Source: Nostoc sp. XA010
Lineage (GTDB): Bacteria; Cyanobacteriota; Cyanobacteriia; Cyanobacteriales; Nostocaceae
DNA: 64,000 nt
Assembly (NCBI RefSeq): GCF_020829625.1
Contig: NZ_JAIVFX010000025.1
Coordinates: 29,561-93,560, forward strand
Reading direction: 5' to 3'
In this document: positions 51,523-60,167 of the stretch, piece by piece
Numbering within the stretch: position 1 is the stretch's first letter
Layout of the letters: the number at the start of each line of letters is the position of its first letter
The notes under the pieces: model-generated
What the model was told of the DNA's origin: nothing
The model's input: the letters and a program-made list of their open reading frames with translations, nothing else
The model's database searches: none
Program-made: the position numbers and the translations under genes

Positions 51523-52105
51523 CAAATTACTCGTAGTAGCTACAGGAAACCCAGGTAAGTTGCGGGAAATGCAAGCTTATCTGGAAAGTTCTGGTTGGGA
51601 ATTAACCCTCAAACCTGAAGATTTGGAAATCGAAGAGACAGGCGAAACCTTTGCCGCTAACGCTTGTCTAAAAGCATCACAAATTGCTAAAGCTACAGGA
51701 AACTGGGCAATTGCTGATGATTCGGGATTGCAAGTAGATGCTCTAAATGGCGCACCAGGGGTATATTCTGCACGTTACGCCAAAACCGACTCAGAACGCA
51801 TTGCTAGGCTATTGAGGGAATTAGACAACGAGGTAAATCGACAAGCTCAATTTGTTTGTGCAGTAGCGATTGCTCGTCCTGATGGTGCGATCGTATTAGA
51901 ATCCGAAGGTATTTGTCGCGGCGAAATTCTCCATGCACCGCGTGGTGATGGTGGTTTCGGCTATGATCCAATTTTTTATGTACAAGAGTTGCAATTGACC
52001 TTTGCTGAGATGACACGGGAGTTAAAGAGGTCAATTAGCCATAGAGGCAAGGCTTTTACAGCTTTACTTCCACAGCTAGACACCTTGTTTAGTCCTGAGT
52101 CCTGA
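51518..52105 (+). CDS. rdgB: Non-canonical purine NTP pyrophosphatase (XTP/dITP diphosphatase)
   Basis: A 195-aa Ham1/RdgB protein that hydrolyses dITP, XTP and dHAPTP-like bases to keep them out of DNA. VVATGNPGKLREMQAYL is the base-recognition motif, then IEETGETFAANACLKA, WAIADDSGLQVDALNGAPGVYSARYA with the catalytic Asp pair, and GDGGFGYDPIF. It starts inside a heptamer array with no Shine-Dalgarno of its own, so translation may depend on context. Confidence 0.93.
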   Translation: MTKLLVVATGNPGKLREMQAYLESSGWELTLKPEDLEIEETGETFAANACLKASQIAKATGNWAIADDSGLQVDALNGAPGVYSARYAKTDSERIARLLRELDNEVNRQAQFVCAVAIARPDGAIVLESEGICRGEILHAPRGDGGFGYDPIFYVQELQLTFAEMTRELKRSISHRGKAFTALLPQLDTLFSPES

Positions 52106-52278
52106 GTTAGGATAAAAAACTGATTTAAGAAATGAAAAGCTATCTGAGAATTAGTACTTTCGGCGTTGCTGAATAGTGAGATTAAATATAGCAATCAAGT
52201 AAAATATAACAAAGGCTTGTGGTATCAAAGCTAAAAGTGATTTACTACAAATTTTCAAACTGTAAATGCTGTTTACCT
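52106..52278. other. Intergenic region
   Basis: Convergent region between rdgB and the RHH/GNAT operon, with no visible gene. Confidence 0.35.
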
Positions 52279-52785
52279 TTATTGCTCGGTTGAGGCAATT
52301 GCTTCCCTAAGTTTTTGAAGAGTGGCTTCAGACCATTTATTTATGCAGCTAGTTTTTCCAGCAGGAATAAGGATATGGTAAATTGGATTGTTACGTAAAG
52401 CTAAGATTTTTATTTTCTGAAGAACATCATGGTTACGTATATTTAAAACTTCGGCTAGATGAGTGCATGTATAGGGATAATGTTCTTCTTTAGGAAGGCT
52501 AATCGCACTCAAAGCAATATCTGTATTATCAAGATTAGTTGTGACTCTTAAAGCAGCATCTTCAGAGCTTCCATTTCGTACAGCCTCAAACTGGCTTACC
52601 ACTCTGTTAATACTGTTCTCCAATCGAGTCAGCTTTTGCGTTAATTGATCACTAACAACTGAAGATAAAATATCTCTGAGCCTATCCTCAGACACCTCAA
52701 TCATAGAGCTAGTACCCTTACGATTGAGGCGTGCTTTGCTTAATGGGGTTACATTATTAGCTTCTGAATTTGGCTCAGATGACAT
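52279..52785 (-). CDS. Last gene of the RHH/GNAT operon, unknown function
   Basis: A 168-aa protein I do not recognise. Its N-terminal 35 residues are polar and probably disordered, then a long amphipathic helix (VSEDRLRDILSSVVSDQLTQ, then LTRLENSINRVVSQFEAVRN) suggests a coiled coil. The C-terminal 65 residues (YPYTCTHLAEVLNIRNHDVLQKI, then INKWSEATLQKLREAI) could be a small winged helix. The ATG at 52785 has GAGG 8 bases before it; a TTG two codons upstream is only two bases from it. It starts 10 bases after the preceding stop. Confidence 0.55.
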   Translation of the reverse strand: MSSEPNSEANNVTPLSKARLNRKGTSSMIEVSEDRLRDILSSVVSDQLTQKLTRLENSINRVVSQFEAVRNGSSEDAALRVTTNLDNTDIALSAISLPKEEHYPYTCTHLAEVLNIRNHDVLQKIKILALRNNPIYHILIPAGKTSCINKWSEATLQKLREAIASTEQ

Positions 52786-52795
52786 AAACAAATCC

Positions 52796-53074
52796 TCACG
52801 CTACATTGGAATGTTGGAATTTTTGTTGAAGACAATCCAAAATATCCTTTTCGGTTTTTTGCACGATTTCTTCAATTTCTTCCTGCGATAATATGTTACC
52901 CAACTCTTCTTGCAAAATTGCTATTAATTTTTCATAACTAATATGAGCTTGAGTTTTAGCCAAATATTTAGCTAAATTTTGACCTAAATCTAGCCCCGCA
53001 GCCACATCACAATCTACTTCATCTTCAAGTTGAACCGCCCACTGCAACCAAGAATTACTCGATAAATACTGCAT
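52796..53074 (-). CDS. Third gene of the RHH/GNAT operon, unknown function
   Basis: A 92-aa acidic helical protein without recognised domain. LQWAVQLEDEVDCDVAAGLDLG, then LIAILQEELGNILSQEEIEEIV. It is flanked by the GNAT gene (41 bases upstream) and the 168-aa gene (10 bases downstream). It may be a neutralising or adapter subunit. Confidence 0.5.
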   Translation of the reverse strand: MQYLSSNSWLQWAVQLEDEVDCDVAAGLDLGQNLAKYLAKTQAHISYEKLIAILQEELGNILSQEEIEEIVQKTEKDILDCLQQKFQHSNVA

Positions 53075-53115
53075 TACCCTACCCCTTCCTGACTATCCAC
53101 AACCAAGTTGACCAG

Positions 53116-53688
53116 CTAACTAGATTGGCTGAGTATTTTCTCAGCTTGGTCTGATGAAATCTCAAAGTATCTTAGTCCTTCTTTATTGGAATCATATCCC
53201 AAATCAACCATTCCAAATTTTCGATAAAAATTTTCCGCACCAGGTAAGGAATGTAAACCAATCCTACCTTTGTAATCTAAATCAAAGCTACGCTCTATAG
53301 CCAACTTTAGTAAACTACTTCCAACACCTTTGTACATTGGTGGATTTTCTATAGAGCGACGATTCCAAGGAGCTATAGTTAAGTAATCGACATAAACAAG
53401 ATTCTTAGTAGATTCTAAAAGGGAACGATAGCAATCTAACTCCAGAATCATAAGTCCTTGAGTAATCGCTTCGCATTCTAATGCGAGCCTTTCATAATTT
53501 GGCGTTGAAAGCTTAAAAAATTTATCTATCCATGACCAATGGCTGTCTTCTTCAGATGAGTTTTGAAGCCTTTGTTTCCAAAAAGTTTCAAAGTCGGAAA
53601 TGTGCTTAGAAGATAGATTACATAATTCTGCTTCAACTAAGGCTGAATCTTTAACACGGAATAAGGGTAACTTAGCAATCACATTCAA
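53116..53688 (-). CDS. GNAT-type acetyltransferase domain protein
   Basis: A 190-aa protein. The C-terminal part (about 97-165) has the GNAT core: NLVYVDYLTIAPW (beta4), a GVGSSLLKLAIERS segment with the acetyl-CoA binding G-x-G, then GRIGLHSLPGAENFYRKFGMVDLG. The N-terminal 95 residues are mainly helical with an aromatic patch (WSWIDKFF). The start is a TTG at 53688, or possibly the GTG at 53682. A small RHH gene lies 27 bases upstream. This pairing recalls TacT-type toxins, which acetylate aminoacyl-tRNA, but the protein is different from the classical ones. Confidence 0.65.
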   Translation of the reverse strand: MNVIAKLPLFRVKDSALVEAELCNLSSKHISDFETFWKQRLQNSSEEDSHWSWIDKFFKLSTPNYERLALECEAITQGLMILELDCYRSLLESTKNLVYVDYLTIAPWNRRSIENPPMYKGVGSSLLKLAIERSFDLDYKGRIGLHSLPGAENFYRKFGMVDLGYDSNKEGLRYFEISSDQAEKILSQSS

Positions 53689-53715
53689 GGCAACAACTCA
53701 CAAATTTGAATTAAG

Positions 53716-53925
53716 CTAGACAAGTATAAGTTCAGATTTCTTCTCGTCTACAGTTTCAAAGTAAAATTTTTCACCTTGCTCTATACGTTGCTCAATCAGC
53801 CCCATCATCCGTAAGGCTTGCCGTAACACAGCTGACTTATTCATGTCCTTTTTTTCACTAAGACTATTTAGTAGCTCAAGCTCAACGTCCGACAAGTTAA
53901 GCGTAATTAAAGTTTTTTTGCTCAA
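53716..53925 (-). CDS. Ribbon-helix-helix (CopG/Arc-like) regulator
   Basis: A 69-aa protein: TLITLNLSDVELELLNSLSE is the beta strand and first helix, NKSAVLRQALRMM the second helix, and a short acidic tail (ETVDEKKSEL) follows. It is likely the antitoxin or autorepressor of the downstream GNAT gene. The start is a TTG with AGAGG ten bases upstream. Three TATATAT-type boxes lie just before it (53945-53976). Confidence 0.65.
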   Translation of the reverse strand: MSKKTLITLNLSDVELELLNSLSEKKDMNKSAVLRQALRMMGLIEQRIEQGEKFYFETVDEKKSELILV

Positions 53926-53944
53926 AACATTTTTACCTCTGTTC

Positions 53945-53976
53945 TTATATATAGATTATATATCAAATATATATAG
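53945..53976. promoter_or_regulatory. Putative RHH operator and promoter of the GNAT operon
   Basis: Three AT-rich boxes of TATATAT type, about 11-12 bases apart centre to centre, directly upstream of the RHH gene. This spacing, near one helical turn, is common for cooperative RHH binding. One box could double as the -10 element. Confidence 0.4.
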
Positions 53977-54043
53977 TACATGAGTTCTATGTCAAGAGTA
54001 AACCTAGTTTTTGTCGTAGCCTGTAGCCAGTGGGATGTGGGAA

Positions 54044-54082
54044 TATGCCTATATGTGACTTATTAAGTCGTATATAGGCATA
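54044..54082. terminator. Hairpin downstream of glnB
   Basis: 16-base arms (54044-54059 and 54067-54082) pair with one mismatch around a 7-base loop. It starts 22 bases beyond the glnB stop on the minus strand. There is no T run, so it could be a transcript-stabilising element. Confidence 0.5.
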
Positions 54083-54104
54083 TAATTCAAAAGCTTATCA
54101 GGGC

Positions 54105-54443
54105 TTAAACTGCTTCTGTGTTCTTTTCGCCGGTACGAATCCGAATCACTTGCTCAACAGGCGAGATGAAAATTTTACCATCGCCGATTTCACCAGTGCG
54201 GGCAGCAGCAATAATTTTGTCCACCACCATATCAACTTGATTGTCATCAACGACGATTTCCACTTTCAGTTTCTGTAGAAACTCAACAGTGTATTCAGAA
54301 CCGCGATACCGTTCAGTTTGTCCTTTCTGCCGTCCGAAACCCCGGACTTCAGAAACGGTCATGCCGACAATACCAGCATTAACCAAAGCAATTTTTACCT
54401 CATCTAGCTTGAATGGGCGGATAATAGCTTCTACTTTTTTCAT
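54105..54443 (-). CDS. glnB: Nitrogen regulatory protein PII
   Basis: A 112-aa PII protein, the normal length. The T-loop (YRGSEYTVEF) keeps both Tyr51 and Ser49, the latter the phosphorylation site in unicellular cyanobacteria. VSEVRGFGRQKGQ and the C-terminal DGKIFISPVEQVIRIRTGE form the ATP/2-oxoglutarate site. It senses energy and 2-oxoglutarate and controls NAGK, PipX and nitrogen transporters. Upstream a partial NtcA-type palindrome is noted separately. Confidence 0.96.
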   Translation of the reverse strand: MKKVEAIIRPFKLDEVKIALVNAGIVGMTVSEVRGFGRQKGQTERYRGSEYTVEFLQKLKVEIVVDDNQVDMVVDKIIAAARTGEIGDGKIFISPVEQVIRIRTGEKNTEAV

Positions 54444-54479
54444 CTTTTTGACTCCTGACTTCTACTAGCTTCGTTTATA

Positions 54480-54521
54480 TATCTAAGCAGATCCTTTGTC
54501 TGAAGCTGTAACTAGCAGTGC
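54480..54521 (-). promoter_or_regulatory. Possible NtcA-type promoter of glnB
   Basis: On the minus strand, GCA-N8-TAC (54508-54521; one mismatch to GTA-N8-TAC) is followed after exactly 22 bases by TAGATA (54480-54485), four of six matches to TATAAT. The spacing matches the class II NtcA promoters, though the box scores are modest. It is 37 bases upstream of the glnB start. Confidence 0.3.
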
Positions 54522-54801
54522 TTTTCCTAAAATATATGTAATAATTACCACTTTTTTAAAGTGTAGATGCTTTGCCTGAGGGTTTGGGACATGAAAAGCG
54601 GCAAGGATTTATTAATTAGATAATCTTTAAGGTTGTAACATAAAGAAGTTGCTGTCAATTTAGCATTTTATGTAGCTTTTATAACCTAAAAATAAATAAA
54701 TTCCGCCATTTAGCAGATATGCTCAGATATTTTAGAGAATGGTTGCAGAGAAATTCCTCGGTAGCTTGAAAGCTTGGTGCTGCTGACTGTGGGAGTGTCA
54801 A

Positions 54802-55407
54802 CTAACGTTTCTGATGTTCAAACAAGGGACGCACAACAAAATATCCAGCACTAAAGGCAGTAAGCATGATTAACAATATGGTGATAATTAACCACCAGCC
54901 ATTGAGTTCCTTAGCATCTGGCTCAGTAGCAGAATAATAACTTACTTGTTGCTCTTGTATATAAACTGGTTCTGGTATCGGAAAATTCATTTCCATTACA
55001 GGTGTAGAAAAGTCTTGGCGGCGGCTTTTTTTGGGTGGTGTTTTGGAAGTAACGGGTGGATGCGAACGAGAAACCTGCTGAGGTGGACGCGCTTGTGTTA
55101 GTGGCACTTTAACGGCATTTTTGTCATTAGAACCTTGGGGAACTTGGTGATAACCAGGCGCAGTATGGGAATCCACAAACTTTTGCAAATGAGAAAAAGA
55201 CTCAACAACTTTAGTAATTTCTTGGCGTAATAGTTGATTTTCTTGTGCTAATTGCTGATTTTTGGTGGTAAGTGCATGTAGCTTCGCCTGTGTTGCTTGC
55301 AACTCTGTTGACAATTCCCTATATACAGAAAGTGGTACAGAGGGAGGGGAGGCTTGAGTAGTCGGTGTTGGCGAATTCCTGTGAACTGAACCTATGGTTG
55401 TTCGCAT
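54802..55407 (-). CDS. Membrane-anchored coiled-coil protein, unknown function
   Basis: A 201-aa protein. A helix with heptad-like spacing (about residues 30-78, ATQAKLHALTTKNQQLAQEN) is followed by a proline-rich basic linker (TSKTPPKKSRRQDF). One C-terminal transmembrane segment (WWLIITILLIMLTAFSAGYF) closes it. It may be a tail-anchored scaffold. It is monocistronic. Confidence 0.6.
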   Translation of the reverse strand: MRTTIGSVHRNSPTPTTQASPPSVPLSVYRELSTELQATQAKLHALTTKNQQLAQENQLLRQEITKVVESFSHLQKFVDSHTAPGYHQVPQGSNDKNAVKVPLTQARPPQQVSRSHPPVTSKTPPKKSRRQDFSTPVMEMNFPIPEPVYIQEQQVSYYSATEPDAKELNGWWLIITILLIMLTAFSAGYFVVRPLFEHQKR

Positions 55408-55674
55408 CGGGGACTGGTATTAAAAATCAAGGTAAGTAAGTCGTACAGAGATGCTAACAAAGATAGTCAGCCCTGAAACTATGCCCAAGAATAATAGAAA
55501 AATGCCGAAAGAGCAAAGATTTATTATTGGGGCATTGGGAATTTGGCATGGGGCGTTGGGCATTGAAAAGACGCAGAGGGGCGGGGTGCAGGGGGCAGAG
55601 GGGAAAATTCATCTCTCTTACTCCCTGCTCCCCTGCTCCTCCTGTCTCCTCACTCCCCACTGCCCTTGATAAAG
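55408..55674. other. Intergenic region with CT/AG-rich repeats
   Basis: Imperfect G-rich (55575-55605) and C-rich (55622-55668) tracts that could pair with each other; GGGGCATTGGGAATT units near 55528. No gene is supported on either strand. Confidence 0.45.
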
Positions 55675-56496
55675 TTAATTTCGTAACAATGGGAAGAAAT
55701 GTCCTACAGGGCCTTGCCCTTCGCCAATATCTAGGGCGTAAGTGAGTGCAGTAGTTACATACTTCTTTGCCTCTTGTACTGCCTGCCACAAGTCTTGTCC
55801 CTTGGCCAGATTAGCAGCGATCGCAGCCGATAGTGTACAACCAGTACCGTGGGTATTTTTTGTCTCTACTTGCTGGCAAGTCAAAACTTCCAACTTGTCC
55901 CCATCAAACCAGATATCAACACCGCGTAAATCTCCCTGCATACCTCCGCCTTTGACTAAAACAGCCTTCGTCCGTAAAGTCTTGTGAATAATTTCAGCAG
56001 CAGCTTGCATATCCTCCAAGGTATTAAGTTGTAAACCGCTTAAAATCTGGGCTTCGTAGCGATTCGGCGTGATCATAACCGCCTTGGGAATCAGGGCATG
56101 GCATAGAGTCTTTACAGCATCATCATCAATCAATTGCGCCCCTGTACGTGAAACCATTACCGGATCAACTACTAAATTATTGATTTGTAAAGCTTCCACC
56201 TGCTGGGCAACAGCAAAGATAATTTCCTGATTAAGCAACATTCCCGTTTTGGCAGCTTGTACGCCAATATCCTCAACTACTGCCTGAATTTGCGCCACAA
56301 CAGCCTCTGTTGGCATGGCATCAACCCTTTTCACTCCTAAAGTGTTTTGTGCCGTGATGCAGGTTATAGCGCTAGTACCGTGGACACAGTGAAAAGCAAA
56401 GGTACGTAAATCAGCTTGAATTCCTGCACCGCCACCGCTATCTGAACCAGCAATAGTCAAAGCAACGGATATTCTGGAGTTTATTTCAGTGTTCAT
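55675..56496 (-). CDS. thiD: Hydroxymethylpyrimidine/phosphomethylpyrimidine kinase
   Basis: A 273-aa ribokinase-fold kinase that makes HMP-PP for thiamine synthesis. ALTIAGSDSGGGAGIQADL is the family hallmark, followed by VDPVMVSRTGAQLI, ITPNRYEAQILSGL, AVLVKGGGMQG and the anion hole/base KNTHGTGCTLSAAIA. Length is normal. No TPP riboswitch (THI element) is apparent upstream. Confidence 0.94.
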   Translation of the reverse strand: MNTEINSRISVALTIAGSDSGGGAGIQADLRTFAFHCVHGTSAITCITAQNTLGVKRVDAMPTEAVVAQIQAVVEDIGVQAAKTGMLLNQEIIFAVAQQVEALQINNLVVDPVMVSRTGAQLIDDDAVKTLCHALIPKAVMITPNRYEAQILSGLQLNTLEDMQAAAEIIHKTLRTKAVLVKGGGMQGDLRGVDIWFDGDKLEVLTCQQVETKNTHGTGCTLSAAIAANLAKGQDLWQAVQEAKKYVTTALTYALDIGEGQGPVGHFFPLLRN

Positions 56497-57326
56497 ATTA
56501 TGAAGATTAAGTAAGTTGGCATTATCAAACCAAACTATCTCAAAGATGGATGAACTAGATCAAAACCCTCTTGTTTCCAGCCTCCTTTGTGATCGCAACC
56601 ACAAAGATTTACGATAACCTGACCTAAAAGTGCTGTTAGGCGTAGCAGGGCGTTTAGTAGAGAAGGCATCGTCTTTAAAAATTTTTAGAGAAACTTCATC
56701 AAAACCCTGCACAAAGCGCTCTCCACTCCCATATCACTCTGGAAATTAACAGGACTCCAGCACGACATCTCCATAAAAATTTTGACTTTGTTGTAAAAAA
56801 AATAACTACATTCAGAATATTCACTGATTTCTATCTTCTATGTAAAGGTTAGTTTTAATACATGAGTTCACAAGGCTCAGTTACACCGATTACAACAAGT
56901 TCGACCAAGTTGTTACATTTAGTTCCCTTAAGTTAAGGGGTAAACCTACTAAAGTTTCAACCAATTCAACTTCGACTACTCAATAAAACGCAGAGATGAC
57001 AGGAAACGTCTTTAGCTTTGCGCTGCCTTGTCTGCGTGCAAATTGTCTGATTACCCTCAATAAAACACTGACGGTTGACGGTATTGACATCTCTACTTTA
57101 ACCATCAACGGTTAATAGGATAAAAAATTTCAGTTTTATAACAGTTTTGCTACAAAAAACACGGTTTCAAGTTGCGATCGCCTACGGCGGGCGGGTACGC
57201 CATCGCACAACTACGACTGTCTTGAAAAGTACAGATAAATCACTAATTCAAATAACTACTTAGCAACATAGTTTATTGCTGAGAACTTACTAACAATCAC
57301 CCTTATAAACATTCGGAGTTAATCTC
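56497..57326. other. Long intergenic region with repeat insertions
   Basis: An 830-bp gap. A 33-bp GC-rich dispersed repeat at 57174-57206 includes a HIP1 site; the CTCAATAAAAC motif occurs twice (56980-57070). No coding frame longer than 25 codons with a plausible start site was recognised. The upstream region of the following large gene begins near 57240. Confidence 0.45.
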
Positions 57327-60167
57327 ATGGCTGGCAACACATACTACGTTTCTGGAACAGGCAGTGATAAAAATGATGGTTTGAAAGAAGGATCTGCATT
57401 TCGTACCCTCCAAAAAGTCGGTGACTTAGTGAAGGCAGGTGATACTGTCTATGTCATGAATGGTACTTACACAAATATTTACCCTAATATCCTGAGTATT
57501 TCAAATAAGCACGGTACCGCTAGTACGCCGATCACATTTACTGCTTATCCTGGACACACACCTGTTTTAGAAACACACGAGAAAAATTGGAATGCTATCT
57601 CCATTACAGGGTCTTCTTATGTAGTCATTAATGGGCTAACGCTGGTAGGAGCACGAGATGAAACTACATTAGAATATGCGTTAGAGCATAAAGATAATTT
57701 GAAGAACCCAGCAACATCTGGGAATGGTATTAACGTTACATATATTGATGGCGACGAAAAGCAACGTTCACATCACATCACACTTAGCAATAACAACGTT
57801 TCTAAATTTCCAGGAGGCGGGATTGCAACAGCAGAAGTAGACTACATTACAGTAAAAAACAATGTGGTTTCTGGAAATTCTTGGTACTCACCTTATGGAA
57901 CCCAAGGAATTACAATGCTTAACCTTTGGAATTCCGATGAAAACGTAACAGATTACAAAGTAATTATTAAAGATAACACGGTCTTTGATAATAAACAATT
58001 AGTTCCTTGGGTTAATGCAGGAACAGTAACAGAGGGTCATGGAATAATGCTTGACACTTCTTCTATTGAAAATGTTGCATACCAGGGCAAAGCCTTAATC
58101 AGTAAGAACTTAATTTATAACAATGGTGGCGGAGGTATTCAGATTTTCAAAGGAGAAAATCCTGTCGACATTGTGAATAATACAATTTACCAAAACTCAC
58201 AAGAACTATCAATTGGAGAAGTTTTCCTTAACAGTGCTAAAAATGTTAGGGTATCTAACAATATTATGTATGCAAAGGACGGAGAGTCGGCTACTTCTAT
58301 TGTTAATTCTAGTAATACTTCATTTGATAACAACCTTGCTTATAACGGAGCTTTTAAAGGCACGGGATCAGGAAATGTTTTAAACAAAGATCCGTTGTTT
58401 GTTAATGCAGCGAATGGTGACTTTAGGCTCAAACCTGGAAGTCCTGCGATCGATGCTGGTTCGGGTACCTTCAATAGCATCACTAAGATTGTTCCCCTAG
58501 ATGGCGATGGTAACGGCAGTGTATTGACTGATATTGGCGTATATGAAGCCCCCACCATTAATACTCCTACCCCCGAAATTGAAGTTCTTGATGGCACAGT
58601 TGACATTGCAGATAACAGCACTACTGCCATTAACTTTGGTGAGGTCGTTGTTGGTAGCACTGTAACTAAAACTTTTACCATTAAGAACACAGGTATAGCT
58701 GCACTCAACCTTAGTAACCTCCAACTCCCCAACGGCTTTAGTTTGGTAGGAACTCTTCCACCTACCTTGGCTGCCAAGACTTCGGTGAATATAACAGTGG
58801 CACTAAATACGACTATTGGCGCAACCTACACTGGCAACTTCAGTTTAACCAACAACGATGTTAACGAAAGCCCCTTTGACTTTGCTATTAGTGGTAAAGT
58901 TAACGCTCCCGAAATTCAAGTTTTCAATGGCACAGTTGACATTGTAGATGGCAGTACTAATGCTATTGACTTTGGCGAAGCCGCTTTTGGCAGCTACGTA
59001 ACTAAAACTTTCACCATTAAAAACACGGGTAAAGCTGCACTCAATCTGAGTAATCTCGAACTCCCCAACGGCTTTAGTTTGGTAGGAACTCTTCCAGCTA
59101 GCTTGGCTATCAATAATTGGACGGATATAAGGGTGGCACTCGATACGAAAACACCCGGAACATATTCTGGTAGATTCAATTTGATCAACAACGATCCTGA
59201 TGAAAGCCCCTTTGACTTTGCTATTAGCGGTAAAGTTAAGCCCGCTCCTACCCCCGAAATTCAAGTTCTCAATGGCACAGTTGACATTGCAGATGGCAGC
59301 ACCACCGCCATCGACTTTGGCAACGTCACTTTCGGTAGTACCGTAAACAAAACTTTCACCATCAAGAACATCGGTACAGCTACACTCAACCTGAGTAATC
59401 TCAAACTTCCTAACGGCTTTAGTTTGGTAGGAGCTTTTCCATATACTGTGGCTGCCAACGATTCAAGAAGTATAACCGTGGCACTCAATACGAATACACC
59501 TACACCTGGAACCTATGGTGGCAGCTTCAGCTTGACCACCAACGATAGTGACGAAAGCCTCTTTAACTTTGCTATCAGTGGCACAGTTAAACCCCCTCTT
59601 GCTAGCGAAATTTATCTTCTCAATGGCACTGAAAATTCTGAGTACTTAAAAGGCAATGCCCCAGCTAACAAGATTTATGGGTTTGGGGGTACAGATACCA
59701 TCGTAGGTAATCTAGGAAATGACCAACTTTCCGGAGGCGACGGCAACGATACTCTCTGGGCAGGTGATGGTGATGACCTACTTTATGGCGATAGCGGCAA
59801 TGACAAGCTTTCGGCTAGCAACGGTAACGATACGCTATTTGGTGGTATCGGTGATGACCAACTATTAGGGGAGTCAGGCAATGACTGGCTTTATGGGGGC
59901 GCAGGCAATGATGTACTTACAGGGGGTTATGGCGCTGACACTTTTGTGTTCGCTTCTGGTGACGGCACGGACTCCATTACTGACTTTGAAATAGGTAAGG
60001 ATAGAATTGCCTTGTCAGGAGGTCTCAAGTTCGGTCAATTGTTCATACAACAACAAGGAAGTCAAACCTTCATTATGGATAGTTTTGACAATCAAGTGTT
60101 AGCGAAGTTGGATAATGTCACTGCAAGTATACTTTCGGCTCAACCTTCCGCTTTTATCACTATTTAG
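57327..60167 (+). CDS. Multidomain secreted protein: beta-helix, three anchor-D repeats, RTX
   Basis: A 946-aa protein. Residues about 1-410 form a right-handed parallel beta-helix of the pectate-lyase-like type (NTYYVSGTGSDKNDGLKEG at the start, many N-N-V/I turn repeats). Residues about 411-765 hold three repeats of some 115 aa (IEVLDGTVDIADNSTTAIN..., each with KTFTIKNTG and LNLSNLQLPNGFSLVG), the choice-of-anchor-D / ASH-like pattern. Residues about 775-870 hold RTX nonapeptides (GGDGNDTLW, GGAGNDVLT), and the last 75 are the RTX end module. With no N-terminal signal it is probably a type I-secreted surface or matrix polysaccharide-binding protein. Confidence 0.8.
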   Translation: MAGNTYYVSGTGSDKNDGLKEGSAFRTLQKVGDLVKAGDTVYVMNGTYTNIYPNILSISNKHGTASTPITFTAYPGHTPVLETHEKNWNAISITGSSYVVINGLTLVGARDETTLEYALEHKDNLKNPATSGNGINVTYIDGDEKQRSHHITLSNNNVSKFPGGGIATAEVDYITVKNNVVSGNSWYSPYGTQGITMLNLWNSDENVTDYKVIIKDNTVFDNKQLVPWVNAGTVTEGHGIMLDTSSIENVAYQGKALISKNLIYNNGGGGIQIFKGENPVDIVNNTIYQNSQELSIGEVFLNSAKNVRVSNNIMYAKDGESATSIVNSSNTSFDNNLAYNGAFKGTGSGNVLNKDPLFVNAANGDFRLKPGSPAIDAGSGTFNSITKIVPLDGDGNGSVLTDIGVYEAPTINTPTPEIEVLDGTVDIADNSTTAINFGEVVVGSTVTKTFTIKNTGIAALNLSNLQLPNGFSLVGTLPPTLAAKTSVNITVALNTTIGATYTGNFSLTNNDVNESPFDFAISGKVNAPEIQVFNGTVDIVDGSTNAIDFGEAAFGSYVTKTFTIKNTGKAALNLSNLELPNGFSLVGTLPASLAINNWTDIRVALDTKTPGTYSGRFNLINNDPDESPFDFAISGKVKPAPTPEIQVLNGTVDIADGSTTAIDFGNVTFGSTVNKTFTIKNIGTATLNLSNLKLPNGFSLVGAFPYTVAANDSRSITVALNTNTPTPGTYGGSFSLTTNDSDESLFNFAISGTVKPPLASEIYLLNGTENSEYLKGNAPANKIYGFGGTDTIVGNLGNDQLSGGDGNDTLWAGDGDDLLYGDSGNDKLSASNGNDTLFGGIGDDQLLGESGNDWLYGGAGNDVLTGGYGADTFVFASGDGTDSITDFEIGKDRIALSGGLKFGQLFIQQQGSQTFIMDSFDNQVLAKLDNVTASILSAQPSAFITI

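Noticed and set aside
54538..54548. GTAATAATTAC as an NtcA box
   Set aside because: The half-sites are only five bases apart instead of eight.
55675..56600. TPP riboswitch upstream of thiD
   Set aside because: The conserved CUGAGA and related core elements were not found before the thiD start.
56862..56937. 24-codon frame in the long gap before the 946-aa gene
   Set aside because: Low-complexity threonine/serine composition without a start-site signal.
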